A stretch of DNA of 64,000 nucleotides from SVEL01 sp045125245 (GTDB lineage: Bacteria; Bacillota; Clostridia; Lachnospirales; Lachnospiraceae), in contig JBGVNF010000052.1 in NCBI GenBank assembly GCA_045125245.1, positions 1 through 64,000 on the forward strand, in the 5' to 3' direction. Below, in pieces: positions 8,371 to 16,269 of this stretch. Both the position numbers and the translations under genes were made by a program. Below the pieces are notes generated by a model that was not told where the DNA came from, searched no databases, and saw nothing but the letters and a program-made list of their open reading frames with translations. Numbering within the stretch: the first letter of the stretch is position 1; each line of letters starts with the position of its first letter.

Positions 8371-8466
8371 TTATTTTGATTTAGCCAACTCCTTCTGTTT
8401 TGCTAACAACGGATAAAACATATCCTCAGGATTTGTACATTTAAAATCATACATCAACTTACCAAT
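8371..8466 (-). pseudogene. Remnant of an Rpn-type nuclease gene
   Basis: The minus strand still reads KLMYDFKCTNPEDMFYPLL, AKQ, KELAKSK and a stop. This matches the end of the intact gene at 10812-11627, but with about 60 residues removed between its AKQ and its final ELAKSK. The join falls inside a repeated KQ/KELA-coding segment, so recombination between short repeats would explain the deletion. The remnant abuts the stop of the neighbouring gene at 8459, whose TAA lies within remnant-derived bases. Confidence 0.8.
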
Positions 8467-9376
8467 ATTGCCTAATATATCCTTCCGCCTGCGTCTCTGT
8501 CACCTCGTAATTTTCAACAAGCTTTTCTTGAACCTGTTTTTGAGCAACTCCAAAGTCTCTACACGATATTATCATTCGACGTATACTTTCACTTCGCTCA
8601 GATTCTATACCTGCTTCCATACCCTCACTTCTAGCTCTTTCAAAATCTTCCGCCCATATTTCCCTTAATGCTTCACACATATCCTTCGCCTCCTCAAAAT
8701 GCGCTCTATTTGCCCTTACTATAACATTCATCACCGCTTTATACCGCTCATCCTTTTGATGTTTGACATATTCTTTTGCAATTTTATCTACAGTTTTTAT
8801 TTCTTTTATATTACTAGATAAACTTTTAAGCCATAGATTTTCTCGTTCCGATAACTCAGACAAAACTAATATCTGTATCGGTATTCTATCTTTAGTTATA
8901 TAATATATCCCCTTACCCTTTTTTTCAATACCCAAGCCTAGATTTTCCTTTAGATGTCTCACTAAGCTTTGTGGATATCCCGTACTAACATAAGTTATGG
9001 TTATTTCAGATATTTTTATAGCATCTACAAGGGTAGATTCCGCCTTATAAAACATAGCATATCCATATACCTTCCAAAAATCATCAATGCTTATATAATC
9101 GTCAGGACTCTTATACTCGATAATATTATGTTTCCTAAATATTTGACCAATATTTTTATGTATTATTTCATCGGTACGCTTTTTAATAATAAGAACATCT
9201 ATCTGCATTGGTTTCTTGCTTAGGTGATGCTCATTTTCAAATTGCAGCTTATGTGACTCCTCATCAAACTCAATCTGAATACCCGCATAAAAAGCAGGAT
9301 GCCACTGTATCTTGCTTTTATCTTCGCCAACTTGTTGTTGTGTTTCCTTCTTATTTACTTTTGTACTATTAATAAT
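8459..9376 (-). CDS. Rpn/PD-(D/E)XK-like protein, ATT start or lost start
   Basis: 305 codons from an ATT at 9376. ATG at 9208 is the first canonical start, but the same frame stays open for 56 codons upstream and encodes residues fitting the family N-terminus (for example IQWHPAFYAGIQIEF). A strong AAAGGAGC lies directly before TTT-ATT at 9376. Residues about 50-150 include IDVLIIKK, EYKSP and DDFWKVYGYA, matching the Clostridial nuclease-like family with an E-x-K core. A charged helical tail follows. Either translation starts at ATT, or an ATG became ATT and the gene is crippled. The C-terminus ends at a recombination join with the Rpn remnant. Confidence 0.66.
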   Translation of the reverse strand: MINSTKVNKKETQQQVGEDKSKIQWHPAFYAGIQIEFDEESHKLQFENEHHLSKKPMQIDVLIIKKRTDEIIHKNIGQIFRKHNIIEYKSPDDYISIDDFWKVYGYAMFYKAESTLVDAIKISEITITYVSTGYPQSLVRHLKENLGLGIEKKGKGIYYITKDRIPIQILVLSELSERENLWLKSLSSNIKEIKTVDKIAKEYVKHQKDERYKAVMNVIVRANRAHFEEAKDMCEALREIWAEDFERARSEGMEAGIESERSESIRRMIISCRDFGVAQKQVQEKLVENYEVTETQAEGYIRQYW

Positions 9377-9460
9377 AAAGCTCCTTTCTTTGAAAAAAAT
9401 TATGATACAACAAAAGTTGCTCCTACCAACCTTTATGGTATCGTATTATTTAGTTATGTG

Positions 9461-9580
9461 TATTGGATTTTCGCAGAACACAAATGAAAATAAGCGACTC
9501 ATAAAACCTACTCTCTAGAATAAATAAAATACTTCCTGCTTAAGAAAATAGTAACACTTTTTATTTAGATTAACAATAAT
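9461..9580. repeat. 120-bp direct repeat, copy 1, with promoter and leader ORF
   Basis: Identical to 11873-11992 except for one base. On the minus strand it contains a promoter (-35 TTGTTA at 9571-9576, 17-base spacer, -10 TACTAT at 9548-9553) and the beginning of a small open frame starting ATG at 9502 (MSRLFSFVFCENPI...), which here ends after 18 codons at 9446. The repeat ends inside that frame. It lies about 85 bases upstream of the ATT-start gene, so it probably supplies that gene's promoter. The rest of the gap 9377-9687 holds no gene. Confidence 0.85.
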
Positions 9581-9618
9581 TATTTATTTCTCGTTTGTAT
9601 GCAAAAAGCAATGCGAAA

Positions 9619-9657
9619 TAGAGCAAATTAATGACTGCTAATCAATAATTTGCTCTA
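9619..9657 (-). terminator. Probable terminator of leucine-rich lipoprotein gene
   Basis: Perfect 12-bp stem (arms 9619-9630 and 9646-9657) with a 15-base loop, about 30 bases past the stop codon at 9688. The T-run after it on the minus strand is short (TTTCGC), so termination may be partial. Confidence 0.6.
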
Positions 9658-9687
9658 CTAAAATTTACTATATGTACATTTTAAATA

Positions 9688-10557
9688 TTAGTTTAATACC
9701 TCAAACTTAAATCCATTTTCCTTCGCATACTTCTCTACCTCTGAACCTGCTGGTGCTACAAATGTAATAGGTTTTGGTTCTCCTCCTATTTCGAAAAACT
9801 CATCCTTATGAAAACCTCTATTTCCGTCTAAGCATATTACTTTTTTAATATTACTACATAATGTAAACGCGCCAAATTCTACATTTGGACATCCTTCAAA
9901 TGTTATAGTTTCTAATTTATCACAACCTGAAAATGCAGCTACTGTAATCTCCTCTACACTCTTTGGTATCGTAACTTCCTTAATATCTGTTGAACCAAAG
10001 GCATTTGTTGCAATCGTCTTTACAGTACTAGGAATATTAATTTCATCAAATTTACCTAAATAAAATGCTTGACCTCCTATGCGTTCTATGCCTTCTTGCA
10101 ACAAAACCTTTTCGATTTCAGCATCTAGGAAACAGCTACTACTAACAGCTTTTAGATTCTTGTTGAGAACTACTGCCTTATAATTATCTCTTATAAACAA
10201 TTCCTTGTCTAATTCAATAACATCTTTACCATCAATTTGATTTGGAATAACGACAACAGCATTTTCATCATCTTTTAACCAACATACCACTATTTTTACA
10301 CCACCATCAACATCCTCATACACAAATTCTTCTGGTGATGTCTCAGGTAGTGATAGTAAATATTCATCTGTTAACTCATCTGCGTTATCAGCTTTTTTTT
10401 CAGTAGTATCTTCTTCAAGAGTTGATTCTTCGCCAGTACTAACTGTAGTGATAGCCGATGTTGTTTCGTTACTGCTTGTTTTTTCATCCTTTCCGCATGC
10501 CACTATACTCACTGTCATAATTGACACTAATCCCATAACTGCTAATTTCTTCTTCAT
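9688..10557 (-). CDS. Leucine-rich repeat (BspA type) lipoprotein
   Basis: 289 residues. The N-terminus is a lipoprotein signal peptide with the lipobox SIVAC (Cys21), followed by a Ser/Thr/Glu-rich stalk (about 22-70). Residues about 120-240 hold several LRR_5/BspA-type repeats of the pattern I-P-x-x-V-x-x-I-x-x-x-A-F. Such proteins are displayed on the surface of gut Firmicutes and often bind host or microbial ligands. The gene stands alone, with its own promoter whose spacer is a TA repeat (see 10602-10632). AAGGAG is about 15 bases before the ATG, which is farther than usual. Confidence 0.85.
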   Translation of the reverse strand: MKKKLAVMGLVSIMTVSIVACGKDEKTSSNETTSAITTVSTGEESTLEEDTTEKKADNADELTDEYLLSLPETSPEEFVYEDVDGGVKIVVCWLKDDENAVVVIPNQIDGKDVIELDKELFIRDNYKAVVLNKNLKAVSSSCFLDAEIEKVLLQEGIERIGGQAFYLGKFDEINIPSTVKTIATNAFGSTDIKEVTIPKSVEEITVAAFSGCDKLETITFEGCPNVEFGAFTLCSNIKKVICLDGNRGFHKDEFFEIGGEPKPITFVAPAGSEVEKYAKENGFKFEVLN

Positions 10558-10601
10558 CTTAATTTCTTTAAACTCCTTTTATCTTTATAATTTTGCAAAC
10601 T

Positions 10602-10632
10602 ATTATATATATATATATATGCTCCATGTCAA
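10602..10632 (-). promoter_or_regulatory. TA-repeat (possibly phase-variable) promoter of lipoprotein gene
   Basis: Minus-strand -35 TTGACA at 10627-10632. The spacer and -10 region consist of an (AT)8 tract (10605-10620). TATAAT (10602-10607) is 19 bases from the -35, while TATATA (10604-10609) is at the optimal 17. A change of one TA unit would alter the spacing by two bases. The rest of the gap 10558-10811 shows no gene. Confidence 0.72.
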
Positions 10633-10811
10633 GCAACTTTCTTGGCTCTATTTGCTTTTTTGGTAATTATTTACCTATACCATTTGCAACAATCTAAATC
10701 TTAGTTTCTATAAAGCTACGACTAAAAAATATGATGCATATAAAGATTCTTTACCATCGCTTTATACGCACTATACTATACATTTTTTAATTTCTAAAAC
10801 TCAAAGCTATT

Positions 10812-11627
10812 TTATTTTGATTTAGCTAACTCTTCTATCACATTAATTGGAAGTCCTGTATACTTAGCAATTTTCTCTATTGAAATCTCATCATCTTCAA
10901 TCATCCTCTCAGCCAACTCCTTCTGTTTTTCTAACACCATTTCATCAGCCCTCTTCTCTACCAATTCTTCAACTGCCTTGCACATATCCTTTCTGCCTCC
11001 TTCCGTTTCCTTAAAATATTTAACCTGTTTTGCTAACAATGTATAAAACATATCCTCCGGATTTGTACATCTAAAATCATGCATCAACTTTCCAATCGGT
11101 TCACTATCATTTTTATAGCTTCCATTCACATATATTATATGCGAGCCATCTACAAAATCTGCACCTGTTTCCTTAATCGTTCTTTCTATGTGATATAACG
11201 ATAATCCAGCTCCTATAACATCATTCTCTGTAATAAATATTACATACGAATCATGTATATTTTTAAAATCCTGCTTTTCTTTAAGCATCCTTGTATCAAT
11301 CATACTGCTATGAAATCTTGCACGATGAAAATCTGCACCTCGGTCTGCTCGCTGAACCTCTACATCATATATCTTACCATCACTGTCTTTTGCATAAATA
11401 TCAATAGTAATTGACCTGCCACCAGCCATAGCGTTCTTATATTCTCGTTGTGCAACAACCTCTAATACTTTCAATTCTGACCTTTGTAAGATTATATTTA
11501 ATAATAATTCAGTTGCCTCTATATTTTTATCAAACACTAAATTCATTAAATCGTCATCTAACAAACGAAGCTTTGATATCATCTGCAGATTCTCCTGCAT
11601 TCTTATGTCTAGTATCTCACTAGCCAT
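10812..11627 (-). CDS. Rpn family nuclease / putative transposase (PD-(D/E)XK)
   Basis: About 271 residues. The nuclease core is in residues about 20-150: the motif DIYAKDSDGKIYDVEVQRAD carries the Asp and the E-x-Q variant of the PD-(D/E)XK active site, followed by RARFHSSMIDTRML. The C-terminal part is charged and helical. This is the Rpn (recombination-promoting nuclease) family, usually found in many copies per genome and linked to recA-independent gene transfer. The ATG at 11627 has AAAGGG eight bases upstream and is preferred to 11678. A deleted copy lies at 8371-8466, and a 120-bp repeat with promoter lies about 245 bases upstream. Confidence 0.85.
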   Translation of the reverse strand: MASEILDIRMQENLQMISKLRLLDDDLMNLVFDKNIEATELLLNIILQRSELKVLEVVAQREYKNAMAGGRSITIDIYAKDSDGKIYDVEVQRADRGADFHRARFHSSMIDTRMLKEKQDFKNIHDSYVIFITENDVIGAGLSLYHIERTIKETGADFVDGSHIIYVNGSYKNDSEPIGKLMHDFRCTNPEDMFYTLLAKQVKYFKETEGGRKDMCKAVEELVEKRADEMVLEKQKELAERMIEDDEISIEKIAKYTGLPINVIEELAKSK

Positions 11628-11872
11628 GCAATCATCCCTTTCCATTATAAACTTTTTTTGTTCTTTTCTCAATATCATAAACTAAAATATTAAAATAATG
11701 TTTCCAAGGAAAATATCACATTTATCCTCATTGATTTAATTACAAAACATATACTTATCAATATAAATTTAGCTGACTCATTTCCAAACTTAATCTCAAA
11801 TAATAATGTTATTGCAATAAAATAATGCTACTAAAACCTCTTCAAAATATAAAACATTAATTTAATTATAAA

Positions 11873-11992
11873 TATTGGATTTTCGCAGAACACAAATGAA
11901 AATAAGCGACTCATAAAACCTACTCTCTAGAATAATTAAAATACTTCCTGCTTAAGAAAATAGTAACACTTTTTATTTAGATTAACAATAAT
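11873..11992. repeat. 120-bp direct repeat, copy 2, with promoter and leader ORF
   Basis: Differs from copy 1 (9461-9580) at one base. Promoter on the minus strand: -35 TTGTTA (11983-11988), 17-base spacer, -10 TACTAT (11960-11965). The leader ORF begins ATG at 11914 with the same first 14 codons as in copy 1, but runs on to 11831 with a different end. It lies upstream of the intact Rpn gene. Apart from this repeat the gap 11628-12128 shows no gene; on its right end, bases 12050-12080 hold a weak rightward promoter-like pair (TTGCCA/TATGCT). Confidence 0.85.
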
Positions 11993-12128
11993 TTTTTTGT
12001 ATCTTGTCTGTCTACAAATTTCACGGCTTTTTAAAAACTTTGTCGAACGCTTTTCCTTGCCAATCTCCCCTTAAATGCTATGCTTAATTATTATAAAGAA
12101 ATATCAACAACGAAAGGCGGACAACTAT

Positions 12129-12848
12129 ATGAACTCTTCTACAATTTATTTTATAAAAGCGACCATTTTTATACTTGCTCTATTTCCATTTGTTTTAGAA
12201 TTATTTGCTTTTATATGTATCTTAAGATACAGAAAATACGCCACTAATATAAGCAAAAATACCAATGACTTTTTTCGAGCTATCAAGCTTAGATACACCA
12301 ATTCAGCCAAGCTCAACATCCCTGTACGCTCATCCAAAAGCTTTATTAAGAAAGTACTTCTTGGCAGTGAGGGACTTATGACTTACATATTTACTATAGA
12401 TAGATTATCTCTATTTATTACATGTATTAACTTATTTGCTTCTGTTGCTTTTGCAATTAAAGGCCACACAAATTTTACATACATCATAGCGATTATGTCT
12501 ATTTCTTTTTATCTATTTAGACAAGGCTGCGCTCTAGAAGCCCATAGCGACTTTATAATATCTATGACAGAAGACTATCTGGATAATACACTCTATCACA
12601 GAGTTAAACCCATAAGAGAGAATGGAGCACATACAGCTATAGCAAACAAAGAGAACATTGTTAATGAAATAGATAATTCACACTCTGAGGCTGGTGATAA
12701 TAAATCTACATTACACGATAATAAAACTCAGCTCAAAAAAGCCGCTGCGATGCAATTAGCCGCTAGTAGCAATACTGATGATTCCACAGCAGTACCTGCC
12801 GCAACCAACCATATCATCGAATCAATATTGCACGAATTCTTAAGCTAA
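12129..12848 (+). CDS. Small membrane protein of unknown function
   Basis: About 239 residues. The ATG at 12129 has AAAGGCGG eight bases before it. Hydrophobic segments are seen at about 6-28, 93-110 and 114-133; the C-terminal 90 residues are hydrophilic and rich in Ala, Asn and Ser. No signal cleavage site and no motif I recognise. It stands alone, upstream of tRNA-Arg and facing the same way. It differs in direction from the surrounding leftward genes and borders the unstable Rpn patch, so it may be accessory. Confidence 0.62.
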   Translation: MNSSTIYFIKATIFILALFPFVLELFAFICILRYRKYATNISKNTNDFFRAIKLRYTNSAKLNIPVRSSKSFIKKVLLGSEGLMTYIFTIDRLSLFITCINLFASVAFAIKGHTNFTYIIAIMSISFYLFRQGCALEAHSDFIISMTEDYLDNTLYHRVKPIRENGAHTAIANKENIVNEIDNSHSEAGDNKSTLHDNKTQLKKAAAMQLAASSNTDDSTAVPAATNHIIESILHEFLS

Positions 12849-12863
12849 AATATATTCATTTCA

Positions 12864-12892
12864 TTGACTCCATCACCAATATTTGTTATTAT
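12864..12892 (+). promoter_or_regulatory. Promoter of tRNA-Arg
   Basis: -35 TTGACT (12864-12869), exact 17-base spacer, -10 TATTAT (12887-12892), placed 20 bases before the tRNA. Confidence 0.75.
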
Positions 12893-12911
12893 TACTTTGT
12901 TATTTTTATTT

Positions 12912-12983
12912 GCCTTCTTAGTTAAATGGATATAACAAACCCCTCCTAAGGGTTAGTTGTGAGTTCGATTCTCGCAGAGGGCA
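12912..12983 (+). tRNA. tRNA-Arg (anticodon CCT)
   Basis: 72 bases fold into a full cloverleaf. The acceptor stem GCCTTCT pairs with AGAGGGC (one G-T pair), the D stem GTTA/TAAC encloses a loop containing GG, the anticodon stem AACCC/GGGTT has loop CTCCTAA, the variable loop is four bases, and the T stem GTGAG/CTCGC has loop TTCGATT. The discriminator base is A and CCA is not encoded. Anticodon CCT reads the arginine codon AGG. The gene lies in an otherwise empty gap and is easily missed. Confidence 0.88.
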
Positions 12984-13062
12984 TTACAAATTAAATATAG
13001 ACATGGTATAGAAATAAAAGGAAATGAAAGCTTAATTATACAGCTTAATCCATAATAATACA

Positions 13063-13093
13063 GAGGCTGTGACTCTTCTTAAGTCACAGCCTC
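13063..13093. terminator. Bidirectional hairpin between tRNA-Arg and DUF3881 gene
   Basis: Perfect 12-bp stem (arms 13063-13074 and 13082-13093, 7-base loop). It lies between two converging transcription units, 80 bases after the tRNA and 20 bases after the DUF3881 stop. The T-runs are weak on both sides, so this is a probable terminator by position and stem strength. Confidence 0.65.
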
Positions 13094-13112
13094 CGCTATT
13101 ATAATATATGCT

Positions 13113-14021
13113 TTAATTACTATTTACTTGTTTCTTCTCTTCCATCCTTGGAAGTATAATTCTTCCCTGCAACCATATGGTTCCCTTAAATCTTCTTCCC
13201 GGTTGCGGTTCACCTTCCAAATCTGCCTCATTTATAGCAAGGTTAATAAGCACATCATTATAATTTAATGTAATAAGATATACATTTTCCCCTGTTATTT
13301 CATTCTTTGTCACATCTACTGTAGCTATATCTGCCACGATACTATACATATCACTTTCTAGTCCATATGGCATAAATGATGATGCCACTATAGTAAAGAC
13401 ATCCTCATGCATCAATCTTTTTGATATCTTCGCATATGTATCCATATCTTCAAATGTCAATGCTTCCATAGCGGACTCGTCACCCTGTCTTGCTGCTGAG
13501 ATAAGATTTGTTCGTCTCTTTAAAGACTGCTTCTTCTTGTTCTCATCATTGGGTGACATCTTTATAGGTAAAAGGACCATTCCAGATGTAGACAATGCAC
13601 TAAATATTACAGAGCAATACTTTGGCATTTCTTTCTTTCTCGCCTTCATATGCATTATATCCATAGCATTTTGAACATGGAAAATCATAGAGACACCTAC
13701 TCGCAAGTCTTCACAGGCTCCTAGAAATGCATTTCTCTCATATCTTTTCTCCACCGTCACGTCCTCATGAATATTGTTATACTCTCCATATACAAACGGA
13801 AAATAGTAATCTATATCCATAGTATTTTCTGAGACACTTGTGCCATTCCATGCTATACCAATATTTTTACCAAACATTTTTCTAAGCTCCACTAGCTTAT
13901 CTGCCCCAAAGCCTGTAAGCTCGCTCTGTCCATCAAGCTTTTTCACATCTGCTAACAGATTTATAATCTCTTTTTTAGTTTTAAATTTGCTAAACCCAAT
14001 AGCTCTTAGAAAGTCATGCAT
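13113..14021 (-). CDS. DUF3881 family protein
   Basis: About 302 residues beginning MHDFLRAIGFSKF, the typical opening of DUF3881, a family found mainly in Lachnospiraceae. It is soluble with no signal peptide; it holds a segment GIAWNGTSVSENTMD near 50-64 and a C-terminal beta-rich part ending FKGTIWLQGRI. The ATG at 14021 is favoured by GGAAGG eight bases upstream; the in-frame TTG at 14039 is not needed. The function is unknown. It is a single-gene unit, divergent from the membrane protein at 14176. Confidence 0.8.
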   Translation of the reverse strand: MHDFLRAIGFSKFKTKKEIINLLADVKKLDGQSELTGFGADKLVELRKMFGKNIGIAWNGTSVSENTMDIDYYFPFVYGEYNNIHEDVTVEKRYERNAFLGACEDLRVGVSMIFHVQNAMDIMHMKARKKEMPKYCSVIFSALSTSGMVLLPIKMSPNDENKKKQSLKRRTNLISAARQGDESAMEALTFEDMDTYAKISKRLMHEDVFTIVASSFMPYGLESDMYSIVADIATVDVTKNEITGENVYLITLNYNDVLINLAINEADLEGEPQPGRRFKGTIWLQGRIILPRMEEKKQVNSN

Positions 14022-14175
14022 AGCTCTTTCCTTCCTCAAAAATACTTATCTGTTTCACACTATACACGGATTTCAAAAAAAATCAACTTATTTTTACGAA
14101 AATTCGTATATAAAATTGTAAAAATCCTTTACTTATGTTATTATTGAATTATTAATGTGACCTTGGAGGTGCTTC

Positions 14176-15294
14176 ATGGATAAGCAAAAGAAATATAAGA
14201 AAAATTATGGCATTCCGTTTTTCGCAATGGCATTCCTTGCGGCGGCTGTTTTTGAGTTTTATTACATTATGACTGAGCCTTACTCAGAATTTATGTTAAT
14301 CGGTATAGGTATTATTATGCTTATAACTGGTTATCTTACAATAGATAGTATTCTTACTGCGAAGGCTGAGAGTGATGCCAAGAAGGAAGAGCAAAACGAT
14401 ATGATGTTGAAAGCTCAGAAGGCTATCTACATTGCCACTAAGAAAAATGCTAAGGACGCCGAGATAAGACAGGCCAAAAGCATCAAAGCTGTTGAACTTA
14501 TGATGAATAAAATGATTACTACTCAACAGGCTTTACTTGAAGAAAAGAAAACTGATGGCGACGATATGACTTCACTTATTGATCAGTTATCAGAGTCTAA
14601 TGCGAAGCTTGCTAAAGAAGTCCAGTCAGCTATAACTGTCAATCAGCTTGTAAAGGCAAATGCAGACCTTGTGAGAAATGTAAAGGAAGCCTTAAGCGCC
14701 AATGCCTCTAGCACTTCCAGCAATATGTCAGAAGATTTAAATGCTTATGTAACAGCTGCTATGGAGACTCCTATGGTAACTGCCGCACCTAAAGCTACAG
14801 TAGCTCCTACTGTACAGAATACTCCTGTAGTACCTGAACCTGTGGTAGTACCTGAACCTGTGGTAGTTCCTGAACCTGTAGTTGTTTCTGAACCTATCGT
14901 AGAAGCTACACCTATGGTGGAGGATATTATCATAACAGATGAAGAACCTTTCGTAGAGCCTGAGCCTATCGTCGTTCCTGATGATAATCTTGGCTTTGAT
15001 TTAAATGAATTCGATATCTCAGCAATGCTAGATAATCTAGAGGCTAATGACAACACTATGACAGACATCGAAAACGAAATTAACCTAGCACAGATGGCAG
15101 AAAGCGAAGAGCTGGAAAATATAACTGTTCCTGATGAAATGACTCCAGAGCTTGACGCCGCTATGGATGACGGAAGTGACATTATAATAGACACTATCAC
15201 TACTGAAAGCAATCCTTTCGCTTCAAAAGTTGATGATTCACCTAACAGACAATTAACCGAGGAGGAAATAGCTGCACTATTTGCTAGCTTATAA
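14176..15294 (+). CDS. Membrane protein with coiled-coil and Pro/Glu/Val repeat region
   Basis: 372 residues. Two transmembrane segments (about 11-32 and 38-58) are followed by a coiled coil (about 65-180) and a low-complexity region (about 205-265) in which VVVPEPV-type units repeat, then an acidic tail. TTGGAGG before the ATG supports the start. It is unlike any family I recognise. The next gene begins four bases after its stop, so the two are translationally linked. Inference: a membrane anchor whose cytoplasmic tail could hold partner proteins. The perfect short repeats may vary in number between strains. Confidence 0.7.
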   Translation: MDKQKKYKKNYGIPFFAMAFLAAAVFEFYYIMTEPYSEFMLIGIGIIMLITGYLTIDSILTAKAESDAKKEEQNDMMLKAQKAIYIATKKNAKDAEIRQAKSIKAVELMMNKMITTQQALLEEKKTDGDDMTSLIDQLSESNAKLAKEVQSAITVNQLVKANADLVRNVKEALSANASSTSSNMSEDLNAYVTAAMETPMVTAAPKATVAPTVQNTPVVPEPVVVPEPVVVPEPVVVSEPIVEATPMVEDIIITDEEPFVEPEPIVVPDDNLGFDLNEFDISAMLDNLEANDNTMTDIENEINLAQMAESEELENITVPDEMTPELDAAMDDGSDIIIDTITTESNPFASKVDDSPNRQLTEEEIAALFASL

Positions 15295-15298
15295 AACC

Positions 15299-16249
15299 AT
15301 GAATTATATTGTATTAGACCTTGAGTGGAATCAGGTCTCACCAGGCAAGGAGCCAGGTAACAAGGATTTACCTTTTGAGATAATCGAAATCGGTGCCGTA
15401 AAGCTTGATTCCTCTATGAAAAAAATTTCAGAATTTTGTCAGGTCATACGCCCTAAGGTTTATCCTCATGTCCACTATAAAATCAAGGAGATTACCCATC
15501 TAGATTCCAAAACTCTTGCTCTTGGCAAGTCATTTCCAGATGTATTCTCGAGCTTTTTAGAATGGTGTGGAGATGATTTTATGATTTGCACTTGGGGACC
15601 TATGGATGTCACAGAGCTCCAGAGAAATATGAAGTATTATGGTTTCCCATTGTTTAATACACCAGTATTTTTCTATGATATTCAAAAGATATTTGGCATC
15701 GTATATGAGGATAGAAAGATTAAGCGTTCCTTAGAATGGGCTATTGATTATCTTAAAATTCCTAAGGACGAATCCTTCCATCGTGCCTTAAGCGATGCAT
15801 ATTATACTTCTAAGATTATGGAGCATCTTAAGCCGGAAGACATCAGTAAGAATTATTCTATAGATTGCTTCCAAAAGCCTAAGACCAGGGCTGAGCAAAT
15901 CTATGTTGTGTATGATACCTATTCTAAGTTTATCTCCAGAGAATTTGACAATAAACTAGAGGTTTTGGATGATAAAGATGTAAATTCTACCATCTGTTAT
16001 AAATGCAGCCACAGGACTCGAAAGAAAATCCGTTGGTTTTCTGATAATTCCAAGACCTATTATTGTCTTGCTAGATGCCATGAACACGGCTGGTTAAAAG
16101 GTAAGATAAGACTTAGAAAATCTGACGACGATAAAATATTTATTATTAAAACTTTAAAATTAACAGACGAAGCCGGTGCTGATTCTATAAGAAAGCGCCA
16201 AGCCGACATAAGGCGCAAACGTCGTGAAAAAAGAGCAAGAGCAGACTAA
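15299..16249 (+). CDS. DEDDh 3'-5' exonuclease with C-terminal cysteine cluster
   Basis: 316 residues starting MNYIVLDLEWNQ. The DEDDh exonuclease motifs are visible: DLEW (Exo I, near 6-9), WGPMDVTEL (Exo II, near 101) and FHRALSDAYYT (Exo III, H-x5-D form, near 160-170). The ATG at 15299 lies four bases after the preceding stop. The C-terminal third is unusual: CYKC (near 232) and CLARCHEHG (near 258) could form a zinc-binding ribbon, and the last 25 residues are very basic. It probably trims RNA or single-stranded DNA; the exact substrate is not clear from sequence. Confidence 0.82.
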   Translation: MNYIVLDLEWNQVSPGKEPGNKDLPFEIIEIGAVKLDSSMKKISEFCQVIRPKVYPHVHYKIKEITHLDSKTLALGKSFPDVFSSFLEWCGDDFMICTWGPMDVTELQRNMKYYGFPLFNTPVFFYDIQKIFGIVYEDRKIKRSLEWAIDYLKIPKDESFHRALSDAYYTSKIMEHLKPEDISKNYSIDCFQKPKTRAEQIYVVYDTYSKFISREFDNKLEVLDDKDVNSTICYKCSHRTRKKIRWFSDNSKTYYCLARCHEHGWLKGKIRLRKSDDDKIFIIKTLKLTDEAGADSIRKRQADIRRKRREKRARAD

Positions 16250-16269
16250 CGTCCACTCTTGTTCTTTTT
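16229..16269. terminator. Bidirectional terminator between exonuclease and carboxypeptidase genes
   Basis: A stem of about 13 bp (arms 16229-16241 and 16256-16268, one G-T pair) flanked by TTTTT on the plus strand (16265-16269) and by A-runs that read as T on the minus strand. It overlaps the end of the exonuclease gene and the stop of the carboxypeptidase gene, which converge here. Confidence 0.85.

Noticed and set aside
14745..15341. Leftward 198-codon frame opposite the membrane-protein gene
   Set aside because: It is the reverse image of the Pro/Glu/Val repeat region, giving Ser/Thr/Gly repeats, with no ribosome site; the plus-strand gene has a strong one.
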